The notes under the pieces were generated by a model. That model made no database searches and was not told the origin of the DNA. It saw only the letters and a program-made list of their open reading frames with translations. From Nonomuraea sp. NBC_00507 (GTDB taxonomy: Bacteria > Actinomycetota > Actinomycetes > Streptosporangiales > Streptosporangiaceae), in the NCBI RefSeq assembly GCF_036013525.1, contig NZ_CP107853.1, forward strand, positions 5,518,001 to 5,582,000: a stretch of DNA of 64,000 nt. Direction: 5' to 3'. Positions 8,133-15,522 of this stretch are shown in pieces. The stretch's first letter is position 1. Each line of letters begins with the position of its first letter. The position numbers and the translations under genes were made by a program.

Positions 8133-9218
8133 ATGACTGCTCCTTTGCTTGCTCAGCGACCCAGCAAGGCGCTGGTGATCGGCTTGGTCGTCTCGGGAAT
8201 CCTCGCGCTGCTCGTGCTGGCCGTCATGCTGATCTCGGGCGGGCCCGCCGGGTTCGCGTTGTCGGCGGTGCTCGCGGTGGCGCCGCTGCCGGTGCTGCTG
8301 GCCGCGGTGCTCTCCCTTGATCGGCTGGAGCCGGAGCCGAAGCTGCATCTGGCGTTCGCGTTCGCGTGGGGTGCGGGCGTGGCCGTCGTGGTCGCCGTGG
8401 GGTTCACGCTGCTCGGCCAGCAGTTGTTCGTCAGGGCCGGCTACGGCGCCGCGGTCGCCGAGAACATGGGCACCGTCCTGCTCGCCCCCGTGATCGAGGA
8501 GGCGCTCAAGGGCTCGGCGCTGCTGCTGCTCCTGCGCAGGAGGCGCGAGATCGACGGCCTGACCGACGGCATCGTGTACGCCTCCATGGCGGGCCTGGGC
8601 TTCGCCGCCGTCGAGAACGTCGGCTACTACCTGCTCGCGTTCGGCGAGGACGGCGTCGGCGGCGCGATCCAGCTGTTCGTGTTGCGCGGCCTGATCGACC
8701 CGCTCGGCCACCCGGTCTACACCTCGATGATCGGCCTCGGCGTCGCCTACGCGCTGACGAGCCGCTCGCCCGCCAGGTTCGCCGCGATCCCGCTCGGCTA
8801 TCTCGGCGCGGTCTTCCTGCACGCGCTCTGGAACGGCTCGGCCACCACGGGTTCGCTGGCCTGGCTGGGCGTGGCGTACCTGGTGATCATGGCGGCGCTC
8901 GTCCTGCTGATCGTCGTGACCGTCGTCGAACGCCGCCACCTCGTCGGCAAGATGGCCGTCTACCTGCCCGGCTACCGGCCCACCGGGCTCGTCACCGACC
9001 AGGACGTCCGGATGCTCAGCACGTTGTCGGCACGCAAGGCGGCCCGCAGGTGGGCCAGGGGAGCAGGGCTCGGCCGGGCCATGAGCGACTATCAGCAGGC
9101 GGCGACCGAGCTGACCATGCTGCACCTGCGGGCCGAACGGCGGGGCATGGACCCGGCCAGGTTCGCGGTGGAGCGGGACGCCTACCTGGGGGCGATGGCG
9201 CACGCCCGCCGCTGGTGA
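8133..9218 (+). CDS. PrsW-family intramembrane metalloprotease
   Basis: A 361-residue membrane protein with about eight hydrophobic segments. The PrsW/Abi-type active-site motifs are present: APVIEEALKG (Glu122-Glu123, Lys126), ENVGYY (Glu161), LGHPVYTS (His193) and LHALWNG (His230). In Bacillus, PrsW cleaves an anti-sigma factor; here the substrate is unknown. The C-terminal 90 residues are cytosolic and basic (ERRHLVGKMAVYLPGYRP, then ARKAARRW), unlike minimal PrsW. The gene is convergent with the hydrolase at 9219, whose stop follows directly. Confidence 0.9.
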   Translation: MTAPLLAQRPSKALVIGLVVSGILALLVLAVMLISGGPAGFALSAVLAVAPLPVLLAAVLSLDRLEPEPKLHLAFAFAWGAGVAVVVAVGFTLLGQQLFVRAGYGAAVAENMGTVLLAPVIEEALKGSALLLLLRRRREIDGLTDGIVYASMAGLGFAAVENVGYYLLAFGEDGVGGAIQLFVLRGLIDPLGHPVYTSMIGLGVAYALTSRSPARFAAIPLGYLGAVFLHALWNGSATTGSLAWLGVAYLVIMAALVLLIVVTVVERRHLVGKMAVYLPGYRPTGLVTDQDVRMLSTLSARKAARRWARGAGLGRAMSDYQQAATELTMLHLRAERRGMDPARFAVERDAYLGAMAHARRW

Positions 9219-10091
9219 TCAGCGGGGCAGCAGGAAGTTCGACAGGTGGGCGAGCACCGCGTCCGGCTGCTCCTCGGCCAGGAAGTGCCCGCACTCGGGG
9301 ATCTCGGCCCCGCGCACGTCCAGGGCGTAATCCCGCCAGATGTCCAGCACCGGCACGCTGCTCGGCAGCCCGGCGGCGCCCCACAGTGCGAGGACCGGCA
9401 TCTCCAGCCGCCGGTCCGCGTCCCAGTCGGCGTCGTCGTGCTGGGCGTCGTGCGGGAACGAGGCCCGGTAGTCCTCGAACCCGGCCCGCAGCGCGCCCGG
9501 CTGCTCGAACGCGCGCACGTACTCTTCGACATCCAGCCGTGAGCGCTGCACCGCCCACTTCTCGAAGAAATAGCCCAGGTAGCCGCGGACGTCCTGGCCC
9601 GCCAGCCGCTCCGGGAGATCGGGCTGCAGGTGGAACGTCCAGTGCCAGGTGCCCGACGCCAGGCCGCTCGTCATGTCGAACCTGCGCCACATCTCCCTGG
9701 TCGGGATGATGTCCATGACCACGAGCCGCTCCACCTCGCCTGGGTGGTCGAGCGCGTAGCGGTGGGCGACCCTGGCGCCCCGGTCGTGGCCGGCGAGCAC
9801 GAGGGTGGAGTGGCCGAGCGAGCGCGCCAGGGCGCGGATGTCGGCCGCCATCGTGCGCTTGTCGTAGCCGGTGACCGGCTTGTCCGTGCGGCCGTACCCG
9901 CGCAGGTCGGGGGCGACGACCGTGAAGTGGCCGGCCAAGGCGGGGATGAGCCGCCGCCAGCAGTGGGAGGTCTGCGGCCAGCCGTGCAGCAGGACCAGCA
10001 GCGGCCCTTCGCCGGCGATCAGGTAGTGCAGGCGCAGGCCGTCGAGGTCGGCCATGCGCGATTCGATGGCCGGTTCGGTCATTGAACTCAT
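9219..10091 (-). CDS. Alpha/beta hydrolase with Asp nucleophile (epoxide hydrolase-like)
   Basis: About 290 residues. HGWPQTSHCWRRL provides the oxyanion-hole HG; DLRGYGRTDKP follows strand 4; the nucleophile elbow is LAGHDRGARV, so the nucleophile is Asp, as in epoxide hydrolases and dehalogenases. LALWGAAG precedes the acid position and ECGHFLAEE carries the catalytic His. ATG 10091 is chosen because TAGCGT lies eight bases upstream and there is no Shine-Dalgarno sequence. The gene is divergent from the HxlR-type regulator at 10139, with 47 bp between starts; such pairs usually mean the regulator controls the hydrolase. Confidence 0.88.
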   Translation of the reverse strand: MSSMTEPAIESRMADLDGLRLHYLIAGEGPLLVLLHGWPQTSHCWRRLIPALAGHFTVVAPDLRGYGRTDKPVTGYDKRTMAADIRALARSLGHSTLVLAGHDRGARVAHRYALDHPGEVERLVVMDIIPTREMWRRFDMTSGLASGTWHWTFHLQPDLPERLAGQDVRGYLGYFFEKWAVQRSRLDVEEYVRAFEQPGALRAGFEDYRASFPHDAQHDDADWDADRRLEMPVLALWGAAGLPSSVPVLDIWRDYALDVRGAEIPECGHFLAEEQPDAVLAHLSNFLLPR

Positions 10092-10099
10092 GGTGCCGC

Positions 10100-10131
10100 A
10101 CGCTAGCACGGTTCGGTGAATGAACTAACAT
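10100..10131. promoter_or_regulatory. Back-to-back leaderless promoters of the hydrolase/HxlR pair
   Basis: On the minus strand TAGCGT (10100-10105) ends eight bases before ATG 10091. On the plus strand TAACAT (10126-10131) ends seven bases before ATG 10139. The two -10 hexamers are 20 bp apart, so the -35 regions overlap and polymerases would exclude each other. Neither gene has a Shine-Dalgarno sequence. Confidence 0.55.
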
Positions 10132-10138
10132 GCGCCCC

Positions 10139-10726
10139 ATGGCGCTCGGCAAGAACTACGACGGTCAAGACTGCTCCCTCGCCAAGGCCCTGGAGGTGAT
10201 CGGCGAGCGGTGGACGCTGCTCGTGGTCCGCGACGCCATGTACGGCGTGCGGCGCTTCGGCGACTTCCAGGTCCACCTCGACATCCCGCGGGCCGTTCTC
10301 TCCCAGCGGCTCGCCACGCTCGTCGCGGCCGGCGTCCTCGGCCGACGCCGCTACCGGGACGCGCCGCCGCGCGACGAGTACGTCCTGACCCCCATGGGCC
10401 GCGAGCTCTGGCCGCCCGTGCTGGCCCTGACGCAGTGGGGCGAGCGCCATCTCGCCGCGGACGGCCCCCGTCGCCTGTACCACCACGTGACCTGCCGGAC
10501 CCGGCTCGACCCCCAGTCCGGCTGCCCGGCCTGCCGCCGGAGCGTCCCGCTGGAGGAGGTCGAGGTCCGCCCCGGGCCGGGCCTGCGCCACGACACGCGC
10601 GAGGACCTGGTCAGTCTCGCCCTTCGGACACCACACCGGATGTTGGCCCCCATTCCTGACAAAATCATCAGGGAAACCCTCGAAGGGAGATCACATGAGC
10701 TGGGCGGAGATCGGGTCCGAGGCTGA
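10139..10726 (+). CDS. HxlR-family winged-helix transcriptional regulator
   Basis: A 195-residue protein. CSLAKALEVIGERWTLLVVRD is the family signature with its single N-terminal Cys, followed by RRFGDFQVHLDIPRAVLSQR (recognition region) and LTPMGRELWPPVLALTQWGE at the end of the winged helix. A C-terminal extension contains a CRTRL and GCPACRRSV cysteine cluster that may bind zinc or respond to redox state. HxlR regulators often sense aldehydes, quinones or oxidants. ATG 10139 follows TAACAT by seven bases; ATG 10130 is three codons upstream. The 3' end overlaps the flavoprotein gene at 10695 by 32 bp, so the two are probably co-transcribed. Confidence 0.9.
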   Translation: MALGKNYDGQDCSLAKALEVIGERWTLLVVRDAMYGVRRFGDFQVHLDIPRAVLSQRLATLVAAGVLGRRRYRDAPPRDEYVLTPMGRELWPPVLALTQWGERHLAADGPRRLYHHVTCRTRLDPQSGCPACRRSVPLEEVEVRPGPGLRHDTREDLVSLALRTPHRMLAPIPDKIIRETLEGRSHELGGDRVRG

Positions 10727-11318
10727 GCTGCGCGAACTGCTGGGGGAGGTCATGCCGAGGGCGGCCACCAAGGAGCGGGTACGCCTGCACGAGCGTGACC
10801 GGCAGTGGCTGGCGGCCTCGCCGTTCTGTCTGATCGCCACCTCCGACGACCAGGGCAACTGTGACGTCTCGCCCAAGGGCGACCCCGCCGGGTTCGTCCA
10901 CGTCATCGACGACGCCACGATCGCCATCCCGGACCGCCCAGGGAACCGCAGAGCGGACGGATTCCTCAATATCCTGAAAAATCCGCATGCAGGGTTGGTC
11001 TTTCTCATTCCCGGCCGCAATGAGACCCTCCGCATCAACGGCCGGGCGCGTCTCGTCCGCGAAGCCCCGTTCTTCGATGAGATGATCGTCAAGGGTCACC
11101 GCCCGCATCTCGCCCTCGTCGTGGAGATCGAGCAGATCTTCTTCCATTGCGCCAAGGCGTTCCTGCGCTCCGGGCTGTGGAAGCCGGACACCTGGGGCGG
11201 CGACGACCTGCCCTCGCACGCGCGGCTGGTCAAGGACGTGCAGGCGGTGCAGGAGAGCCTCGAAGAGCTCGAGAGCTACTACGGCGAGACGTACGCCAAG
11301 AAGCTGTACGCCTCCTGA
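10695..11318 (+). CDS. FMN-dependent PPOX-type flavoprotein (MSMEG_1061/DR_2398-like)
   Basis: A 207-residue split-barrel flavoprotein. DRQWLAASPFCLIATSD and NCDVSPKGDPAGFVHVIDD form the FMN-binding strands, and RPGNRRADGFLNILKNPHAG is characteristic of this PPOX subfamily. LVVEIEQIFFHCAKAFLRSG and LWKPDTW end the fold. Reactions of the subfamily are mostly unassigned. A GAAGGGAG Shine-Dalgarno lies inside the end of the HxlR gene, supporting ATG 10695. Co-transcription with a thiol-rich HxlR regulator would suit a redox-linked role, which is an inference. A 12-bp terminator stem follows directly. Confidence 0.9.
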   Translation: MSWAEIGSEAELRELLGEVMPRAATKERVRLHERDRQWLAASPFCLIATSDDQGNCDVSPKGDPAGFVHVIDDATIAIPDRPGNRRADGFLNILKNPHAGLVFLIPGRNETLRINGRARLVREAPFFDEMIVKGHRPHLALVVEIEQIFFHCAKAFLRSGLWKPDTWGGDDLPSHARLVKDVQAVQESLEELESYYGETYAKKLYAS

Positions 11319-11324
11319 CCTGCG

Positions 11325-11355
11325 ACGACCCAGGCCGCACGCCGGCCTGGGTCGT
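11325..11355 (+). terminator. Terminator after the flavoprotein gene
   Basis: A perfect 12-bp stem, ACGACCCAGGCC (11325-11336) with 11344-11355, and a 7-nt loop, lies seven bases after the stop codon. It also lies just past the stop of the minus-strand peptide gene ending at 11364, so it can serve both. Confidence 0.85.
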
Positions 11356-11363
11356 CCGGTGGG

Positions 11364-11531
11364 CTAGGCGGCAGGCGTGGGACCGCCGGGGAAACGGATC
11401 ACATTCCTGCCGGTGTAGGCCCGCAAATCGATCACCTTGGGATCTGCGGGCGGCTTGCGGCGGTCTGCCGACCGAATGTCGCGGACCTTGTGCCTGGCAA
11501 CGTGTGGCGGCACCGCCACAAGCCTCTTCAT
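11364..11531 (-). CDS. Small basic peptide B (55 residues), unknown function
   Basis: A short gene with a plausible ribosome site (GGGGGG seven bases before ATG 11531). The product starts MKRLVAVPPH, is rich in Arg and Pro, and carries PKVIDLRAYTGRNVIRF near its C-terminus. That segment resembles the end of the neighbouring peptide at 11606 (ELDLRSPAGRRLPY), and both begin MKR-Leu/Val. No membrane segment, signal peptide or Cys is seen. The pair could be a small paralogous family, regulatory peptides or precursors of a modified peptide; no modifying enzyme is recognisable next door. It is convergent with the flavoprotein gene. Confidence 0.5.
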   Translation of the reverse strand: MKRLVAVPPHVARHKVRDIRSADRRKPPADPKVIDLRAYTGRNVIRFPGGPTPAA

Positions 11532-11553
11532 CGTGAGCCCCCCGTGATGTTCT

Positions 11554-11577
11554 TGTTATCTATGTTATCTACAGATA
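11554..11577. repeat. 9-bp direct repeat plus inverted repeat upstream of peptide B
   Basis: TGTTATCTA occurs twice in immediate tandem (11554-11562 and 11563-11571), and TATCT (11566-11570) pairs with AGATA (11573-11577). The block is A+T-rich and sits 20-45 bp upstream of the peptide B start. A promoter with a regulator site is likely; the factor is unknown. Confidence 0.55.
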
Positions 11578-11605
11578 CCCCCGTAAGTTTGCTGTAAGGA
11601 GCAAG

Positions 11606-11707
11606 TCAGTAGGGGAGTCTGCGACCTGCCGGTGAACGCAGGTCCAACTCCATGGCCGGCCGCGGACGCCGCCTGGCCGTCGCCTTGGTGACTTTGACGC
11701 GTTTCAC
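11606..11707 (-). CDS. Small Arg-rich peptide A (33 residues), unknown function
   Basis: A 33-codon gene starting at GTG 11707, with GGAAGGGGG at good Shine-Dalgarno distance. It begins MKRVKVTKATARRRPRP and ends ELDLRSPAGRRLPY. Eleven or more residues are Lys or Arg. The C-terminal pattern (Leu/Ile-Asp-Leu-Arg, two residues, Ala/Thr-Gly-Arg) is shared with peptide B, 74 bp downstream on the same strand, suggesting duplication. No known family is recognised. It could be a nucleic-acid-binding or ribosome-associated peptide; that is a guess from charge alone. Confidence 0.5.
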   Translation of the reverse strand: MKRVKVTKATARRRPRPAMELDLRSPAGRRLPY

Positions 11708-11851
11708 GGTGTATCCCCCTTCCGAAGCGCGTCGTTCTCCTTCCACGACTGTGCGCCGCGCCGTTTGGCGACGGCTTGGCGGGCGCTTGCCACCCGCCAT
11801 GCGCGCCAACCTAGCTCCAGTGCCGGTCCGGCTCAATGCATTTCTACGAGG

Positions 11852-12295
11852 TCAGGTACCGGGCGTGAGCCGGGCGGTGACGCCGATCCGGTTCCAGGCG
11901 TTGATCATGGCGATCGCCGCGATCAGCAGGGCGAGCTGCTTCTCGCTGTAGTGCTGGCCGGCCTGCTGCCACACGGCGTCCGGCACGGCCTCCCGGTCGG
12001 GCAGCCTGGTCGCCTCCTCCGTCAGCGCCAGCGCGGCCCGCTCGGCCGGCGTGAAAACCGTGGCCTCACGCCAGGCCGCCACCATCCACAACCGCTCGTC
12101 GCTCTCGCCCGCCTTCTTCATGTCGCGGCTGTGCATATCCACGCAGTAACCGCAGCCGTTGATCTGGCTGGCGCGCAGCTTGACGAGCTCGATGGTGCCG
12201 GCCGGCAGCTCGCTGTCGTGCAGGATCTTCTCCACCGCCAGGAAGTGGTGGTACACCTCGGGGATGTTCTTGGCGACGTTGATCCGCTGGGTCAT
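11852..12295 (-). CDS. Carboxymuconolactone decarboxylase/AhpD-like alkylhydroperoxidase
   Basis: A 147-residue all-helical protein. The AhpD-type redox site is NGCGYCVDMHSRD, with Cys48, Cys51 and His55 in the C-x-x-C-x3-H arrangement, in the context ELVKLRASQINGCGYC typical of the CMD/AhpD superfamily. ERAALALTEEATRL follows as in AhpD-core proteins. Such enzymes reduce peroxides through the vicinal cysteines or act as small redox partners. GAGGAGG lies eight bases before ATG 12295. It stands alone, and no alkyl hydroperoxide reductase C gene is adjacent. Confidence 0.92.
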   Translation of the reverse strand: MTQRINVAKNIPEVYHHFLAVEKILHDSELPAGTIELVKLRASQINGCGYCVDMHSRDMKKAGESDERLWMVAAWREATVFTPAERAALALTEEATRLPDREAVPDAVWQQAGQHYSEKQLALLIAAIAMINAWNRIGVTARLTPGT

Positions 12296-12386
12296 GTGGG
12301 CCTCCTCAGTTTTCGCTCTTACATCTACAGGACGGGGTAGGCCGCCCGGTTGTGACAGCTTCGGAGGAAAACCTTGGATGCCGCGG

Positions 12387-12833
12387 TCAGCCCAGGCAGT
12401 TGCCCCAGGACTGACGGCCGCCCCACGCCTCGACCCGGCCGGCGGGGTCGCGGGTCCAGCCGGCGTAGCGTACGCACTTCCAGCTCCCGTCGAGGTGGCC
12501 GGTCTCGGCGTAGTAGCGGTACTTCTGCTCGTCCTGTGACTTGCCGCCGCCCTTTACCTCGAGGTAGGCGCCGGTCACCGAGCGGATGCCCTGGTAGACG
12601 GTCTTGATCGCGGCGACGCAGTTCTTGCCGGAGTGCTTGTTGTACATGAGGTACACGTGTCCGAACACGGCGCCGCGCGTCTTCATCGCCCGGTGCCCGT
12701 CCTTGACGCGGTGGAAGCCGGGGCCGCAGATGCGCTCGGGCGTGTAGCGCGCCGTGGCGGCGTAGGCGGAGGAGGGAAGGGCGGCGATCCCGGTGGCGAC
12801 CAGAGCGGCCGCGATGACCGTTCGCGTGAGCAC
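12387..12833 (-). CDS. Secreted SapA-like (spore-associated protein family) protein
   Basis: A 148-residue exported protein. Residues 1-26 form a signal peptide ending SSAYAA. The mature part begins with ICGPGFHRV, then GHVYLMYNKHSGKNCVAAIKT, and later SWKCVRYAGWTRDP and SWGNC. This layout (an early Cys in CG-G, VYL-YN--GKNCV, YAG, WGG) resembles the Streptomyces spore-associated protein A family; four cysteines could form two disulfides. Function of the family is not established. GAAGGG precedes GTG 12833. An extracellular or spore-surface location is inferred. Confidence 0.7.
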   Translation of the reverse strand: MLTRTVIAAALVATGIAALPSSAYAATARYTPERICGPGFHRVKDGHRAMKTRGAVFGHVYLMYNKHSGKNCVAAIKTVYQGIRSVTGAYLEVKGGGKSQDEQKYRYYAETGHLDGSWKCVRYAGWTRDPAGRVEAWGGRQSWGNCLG

Positions 12834-12909
12834 GGTTTTCCCTTCGACAGGGGATATAAGGACATCGATGATCTTTACTGTGACTTAACCGTAATTGCAA
12901 GGGGGTGGG

Positions 12910-14004
12910 ATGCCGCTCATCGCGGTTTGTGCGGCCTGGGCCGTGTTCTGGGGCTCCTGGTCGGCCCTGCTGCCCGCCATCAAGCTGGAGCTGGGCATCT
13001 CGGCGGGCGACCTCGGGCTGGCCCTGAGCGCCGTACCGGTGGGGGCCCTGCCCGCGATGGCGTTCACCGGGCGGCTGGCACGGGGGCGGGAGCGGTCTGC
13101 CCTGATGGTGACCACGACATTGTTCGCGCTCAGCGTCGCCTGCGTCGGCCTGGTCGGCTCGCTCTGGCAGCTGGGGGCGGCGTTGCTGCTCGTGGGCGCC
13201 ACCAGCGGCGCGCTGGACATCGCGCTGAACCTGGCCACCGGGCGGGTCGAACGCGAGAGCGGCCGCCAGCTCTTTCAGTTGGTGCACGCGGCGTTCCCCG
13301 TCGGGGTCATCGCCGCCGCCCCGGCCACGGGGCTGGCCCGCTCGCTCGGGTACGGCGCCGGCGCGGTGCTCGCGGTCATCGCGGTGATCGTGGTCGTCAC
13401 GTCGTTGTCGCTGCTGGCACTGCCCATGAGGCGTACGGCAGCCGAAGCCCCTTCGCACACCGGCAGACGCGGGCTCTGGGGGATAGCAGCCGTGCTCGGG
13501 GCGCTGGCAGCCTGCGTGCTCATCATCGAGAACTCGGTCGAACAGTGGTCGGTGCTGCTGCTGGAGGACCATCGCGGCGCCACGCCGCTCGTGTCGAGCG
13601 CCGCGCCCGCGGTCTACATGGGGGCGCTCACCGCCGGGCGGCTCATCGTGCAGGCACTGCCGCGGGTGCCGCTCAGGGCGATGTACCTGGTGGCGGGGGT
13701 GGGTGGCGGGGCGGGCATCGCGCTGGCCGCGCTGGGCGGCACCGTGGTGATCTCCATGGTGGGGTTCGCGGTGACCGGGCTGGCGCTCGGGCCGCTGGTG
13801 CCCGCCCTGCTCAGCCGCTCGGCCGCCGACGATCCGAGCGGGACGCTGGTGTGGGGGGTGTCCACGATCTCGTACACCGGCTTCGTGGTCAGCCCGCTGC
13901 TCGTGGCCGGTCTGAGCGGGTGGTTCGGCCTGCCCGCGGCGCTGGCCGCGCTCGGGCTGCTGGGACTGCCGCTGGTGGCCCGCTTCGCGGTGGAACGTTC
14001 GTGA
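12910..14004 (+). CDS. MFS transporter, YbjJ/FucP-like
   Basis: A 364-residue protein with about 12 hydrophobic segments. Features of the YbjJ-like branch are WGSWSALLPAIKLELGIS in helix 1 and the DIALNLATGRVERESGRQLF and QLVHAAFPVGV segment between helices 4 and 5. The classical drug-exporter motif A is weak (GRLARGRERSAL). ATG 12910 is chosen with GGGGGTGGG just upstream. The substrate is unknown; relatives are annotated as sugar or metabolite carriers. The start is near that of the divergent SapA-like gene, with about 75 bp between them. Confidence 0.85.
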   Translation: MPLIAVCAAWAVFWGSWSALLPAIKLELGISAGDLGLALSAVPVGALPAMAFTGRLARGRERSALMVTTTLFALSVACVGLVGSLWQLGAALLLVGATSGALDIALNLATGRVERESGRQLFQLVHAAFPVGVIAAAPATGLARSLGYGAGAVLAVIAVIVVVTSLSLLALPMRRTAAEAPSHTGRRGLWGIAAVLGALAACVLIIENSVEQWSVLLLEDHRGATPLVSSAAPAVYMGALTAGRLIVQALPRVPLRAMYLVAGVGGGAGIALAALGGTVVISMVGFAVTGLALGPLVPALLSRSAADDPSGTLVWGVSTISYTGFVVSPLLVAGLSGWFGLPAALAALGLLGLPLVARFAVERS

Positions 14005-14100
14005 CGGGCGGAGACGGCCTGATTATGGTGATGCTTTGGGGAAAGGAGAGCACGGAACGGGGTATCCCCCCGGGCGGACACGACTGCAAAGGGGATCACC

Positions 14101-14352
14101 ATGGCTGTCTGTGAGAGCTGCGGCAACGATTACGACATGGCGTTCGAGGTGCACGCGCAGGGATCGGTGCACACCTTCGACTGCTTCCAGTGCGCGATCG
14201 AGGCCATGGCACCGGTGTGCGAGCACTGCGGCACCAAGGTCATCGGGCACGGGGTCCAGGCCGGTGACCACTGGTATTGCTGCGCCCACTGCGCCCGCGA
14301 GGAGGGCACCAAGGGCATCGTCGACCGCGTCATGGCGGGCACCACGTCCTAG
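14101..14352 (+). CDS. Small Cys-rich zinc-ribbon protein
   Basis: An 83-residue protein with four Cys pairs: CESCGNDYD near the start, CFQCAIEAM, CEHCGTKVIGHG, and CCAHCAREEG. The arrangement with His residues suggests two treble-clef or zinc-ribbon sites. Similar small proteins are widespread in actinobacteria and are called metallothionein-like or zinc-ribbon hypotheticals. AAAGGGGA precedes ATG 14101. The gene ends 4 bp inside the convergent AlkZ-like gene. A metal-storage or nucleic-acid role cannot be told apart from sequence. Confidence 0.82.
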   Translation: MAVCESCGNDYDMAFEVHAQGSVHTFDCFQCAIEAMAPVCEHCGTKVIGHGVQAGDHWYCCAHCAREEGTKGIVDRVMAGTTS

Positions 14353-15452
14353 GGTTTCAGGAGGCCGCGCACGCGGGCGACGGCCTCCTCCAGCGACCCC
14401 TGGGGCACCGGTGCGTCGAGGTCCAGGGCGATGTCGCCGTTTCTGGCCTCCCAGACGCCCGCCACCCGGCCCTCGTGGACGACCACGGGGGAGATCCAGC
14501 CTGCCTGCCGGCTGACCTTGGGTTTGAGCGACGGCGGGAGGAGCGGGGCCAGCGTGCGCGGGGCGGCCAGAATGTATTGATCGAAGCCCGGCAGCAGGTG
14601 GACCTCGGCGGACGGCCGGGTGCCCGCCAGGTCGTCCAGGTGCTCCTTCAGCGCCGGCAGGGTCGTCCCGTCCTCGGTCTCGACCTCGGTCAGCTCCGGC
14701 GCCAGGTCGCGGAACCAGCCCTTCAGCACGGTCTTCCTGGCCACGCCGCCGAACAGCCAGGTGTCGAACATCTCCGGCGTCGCCGGGCCGTGCGCGCCGA
14801 GGAACGCCCGCGCCACGCGGACGCCCGCCTCCTCGAACGGCGGCGGCTCGGAGGGCCAGCCGGGGATCCAGGCGCGCGGGGCGGTGAACGTCACCCTGCC
14901 TTCGCGGGGCGGGCCGTAGCACAGCTCGCCCAGGCGGCTGAGCGGCTTGAGCAGCGCGCCCCAACCGGAGGTGAGCGCCTGCCGCAGGTGAGCGTTGCCG
15001 GTCACCTCCACCACGGCGTCGACCAGCTCCTCGCGGGTCAGCGGGCGCTCAGCTCCATCGCTCAGCGCCTGCGGGACCGCCTCGATGATCGCCGCGATCT
15101 CGGCGGCGGTCACCCCGTGGCCGCGCTGCCACGACCCCTTCTCCCAGAACCGCAATGTGCTCAGGGCGGCGCAGTATCCGGCCAGCTCGTCGGCGGGGAC
15201 GAGATGGAGGGTGCCGCGCATGATCCACGTCTTGGCGAGCGTCCGGTCGGTCCACAGGGCGCGGTCGATCTCGCCAGGCTCGGGCTTGGCGCTCCTGACC
15301 GCCACCGCCAGCTGCGCCGACGACGGGACCTGGGTCTGCACGCCGCACAACCTCCGGGCCACGCTCACGGCGTCGGGCCCGCCGGCTCCGCTCACGAACT
15401 GCCTGCGCAGGCGCCACGCGAGGATCTGCGCCCAGGTCACCTTCGTCGTCAC
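14349..15452 (-). CDS. Winged-helix DNA glycosylase of the AlkZ/HTH_42 family
   Basis: About 367 residues. The protein starts VTWAQILAWRLRRQF and carries LCGVQTQVPSSAQLAVAVR, whose Gln-Thr-Gln fits the catalytic Q-x-Q motif of AlkZ (the YcaQ/AlkX branch has Q-x-D). LWTDRTLAKTWIMRGTLHLV is the second family signature. AlkZ removes bulky or crosslinking N-alkyl lesions, and Streptomyces homologs can give self-resistance to genotoxic products; no biosynthetic cluster is visible here. GTG 15452 is chosen with AAAGGG just upstream (short spacing); GTG 15467 would add five residues. Function as a glycosylase is inferred from the motif. Confidence 0.8.
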   Translation of the reverse strand: MTTKVTWAQILAWRLRRQFVSGAGGPDAVSVARRLCGVQTQVPSSAQLAVAVRSAKPEPGEIDRALWTDRTLAKTWIMRGTLHLVPADELAGYCAALSTLRFWEKGSWQRGHGVTAAEIAAIIEAVPQALSDGAERPLTREELVDAVVEVTGNAHLRQALTSGWGALLKPLSRLGELCYGPPREGRVTFTAPRAWIPGWPSEPPPFEEAGVRVARAFLGAHGPATPEMFDTWLFGGVARKTVLKGWFRDLAPELTEVETEDGTTLPALKEHLDDLAGTRPSAEVHLLPGFDQYILAAPRTLAPLLPPSLKPKVSRQAGWISPVVVHEGRVAGVWEARNGDIALDLDAPVPQGSLEEAVARVRGLLKP

Positions 15453-15476
15453 TCGCCCTTTGTACACCCGCCCACC

Positions 15477-15501
15477 GACAGTCCCGCCGCGACGGGCTGT
15501 C
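15477..15501 (-). terminator. Terminator of the oligopeptide transporter operon
   Basis: GACAG-CCCG (15477-15486, one bulged T) pairs with CGGG-CTGTC (15493-15501) around a 6-nt loop. It lies about 20 bases past the stop of the binding-protein gene in the direction of transcription. Confidence 0.6.
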
Positions 15502-15522
15502 CGGCCCCCGGTGCCCGCAGGG

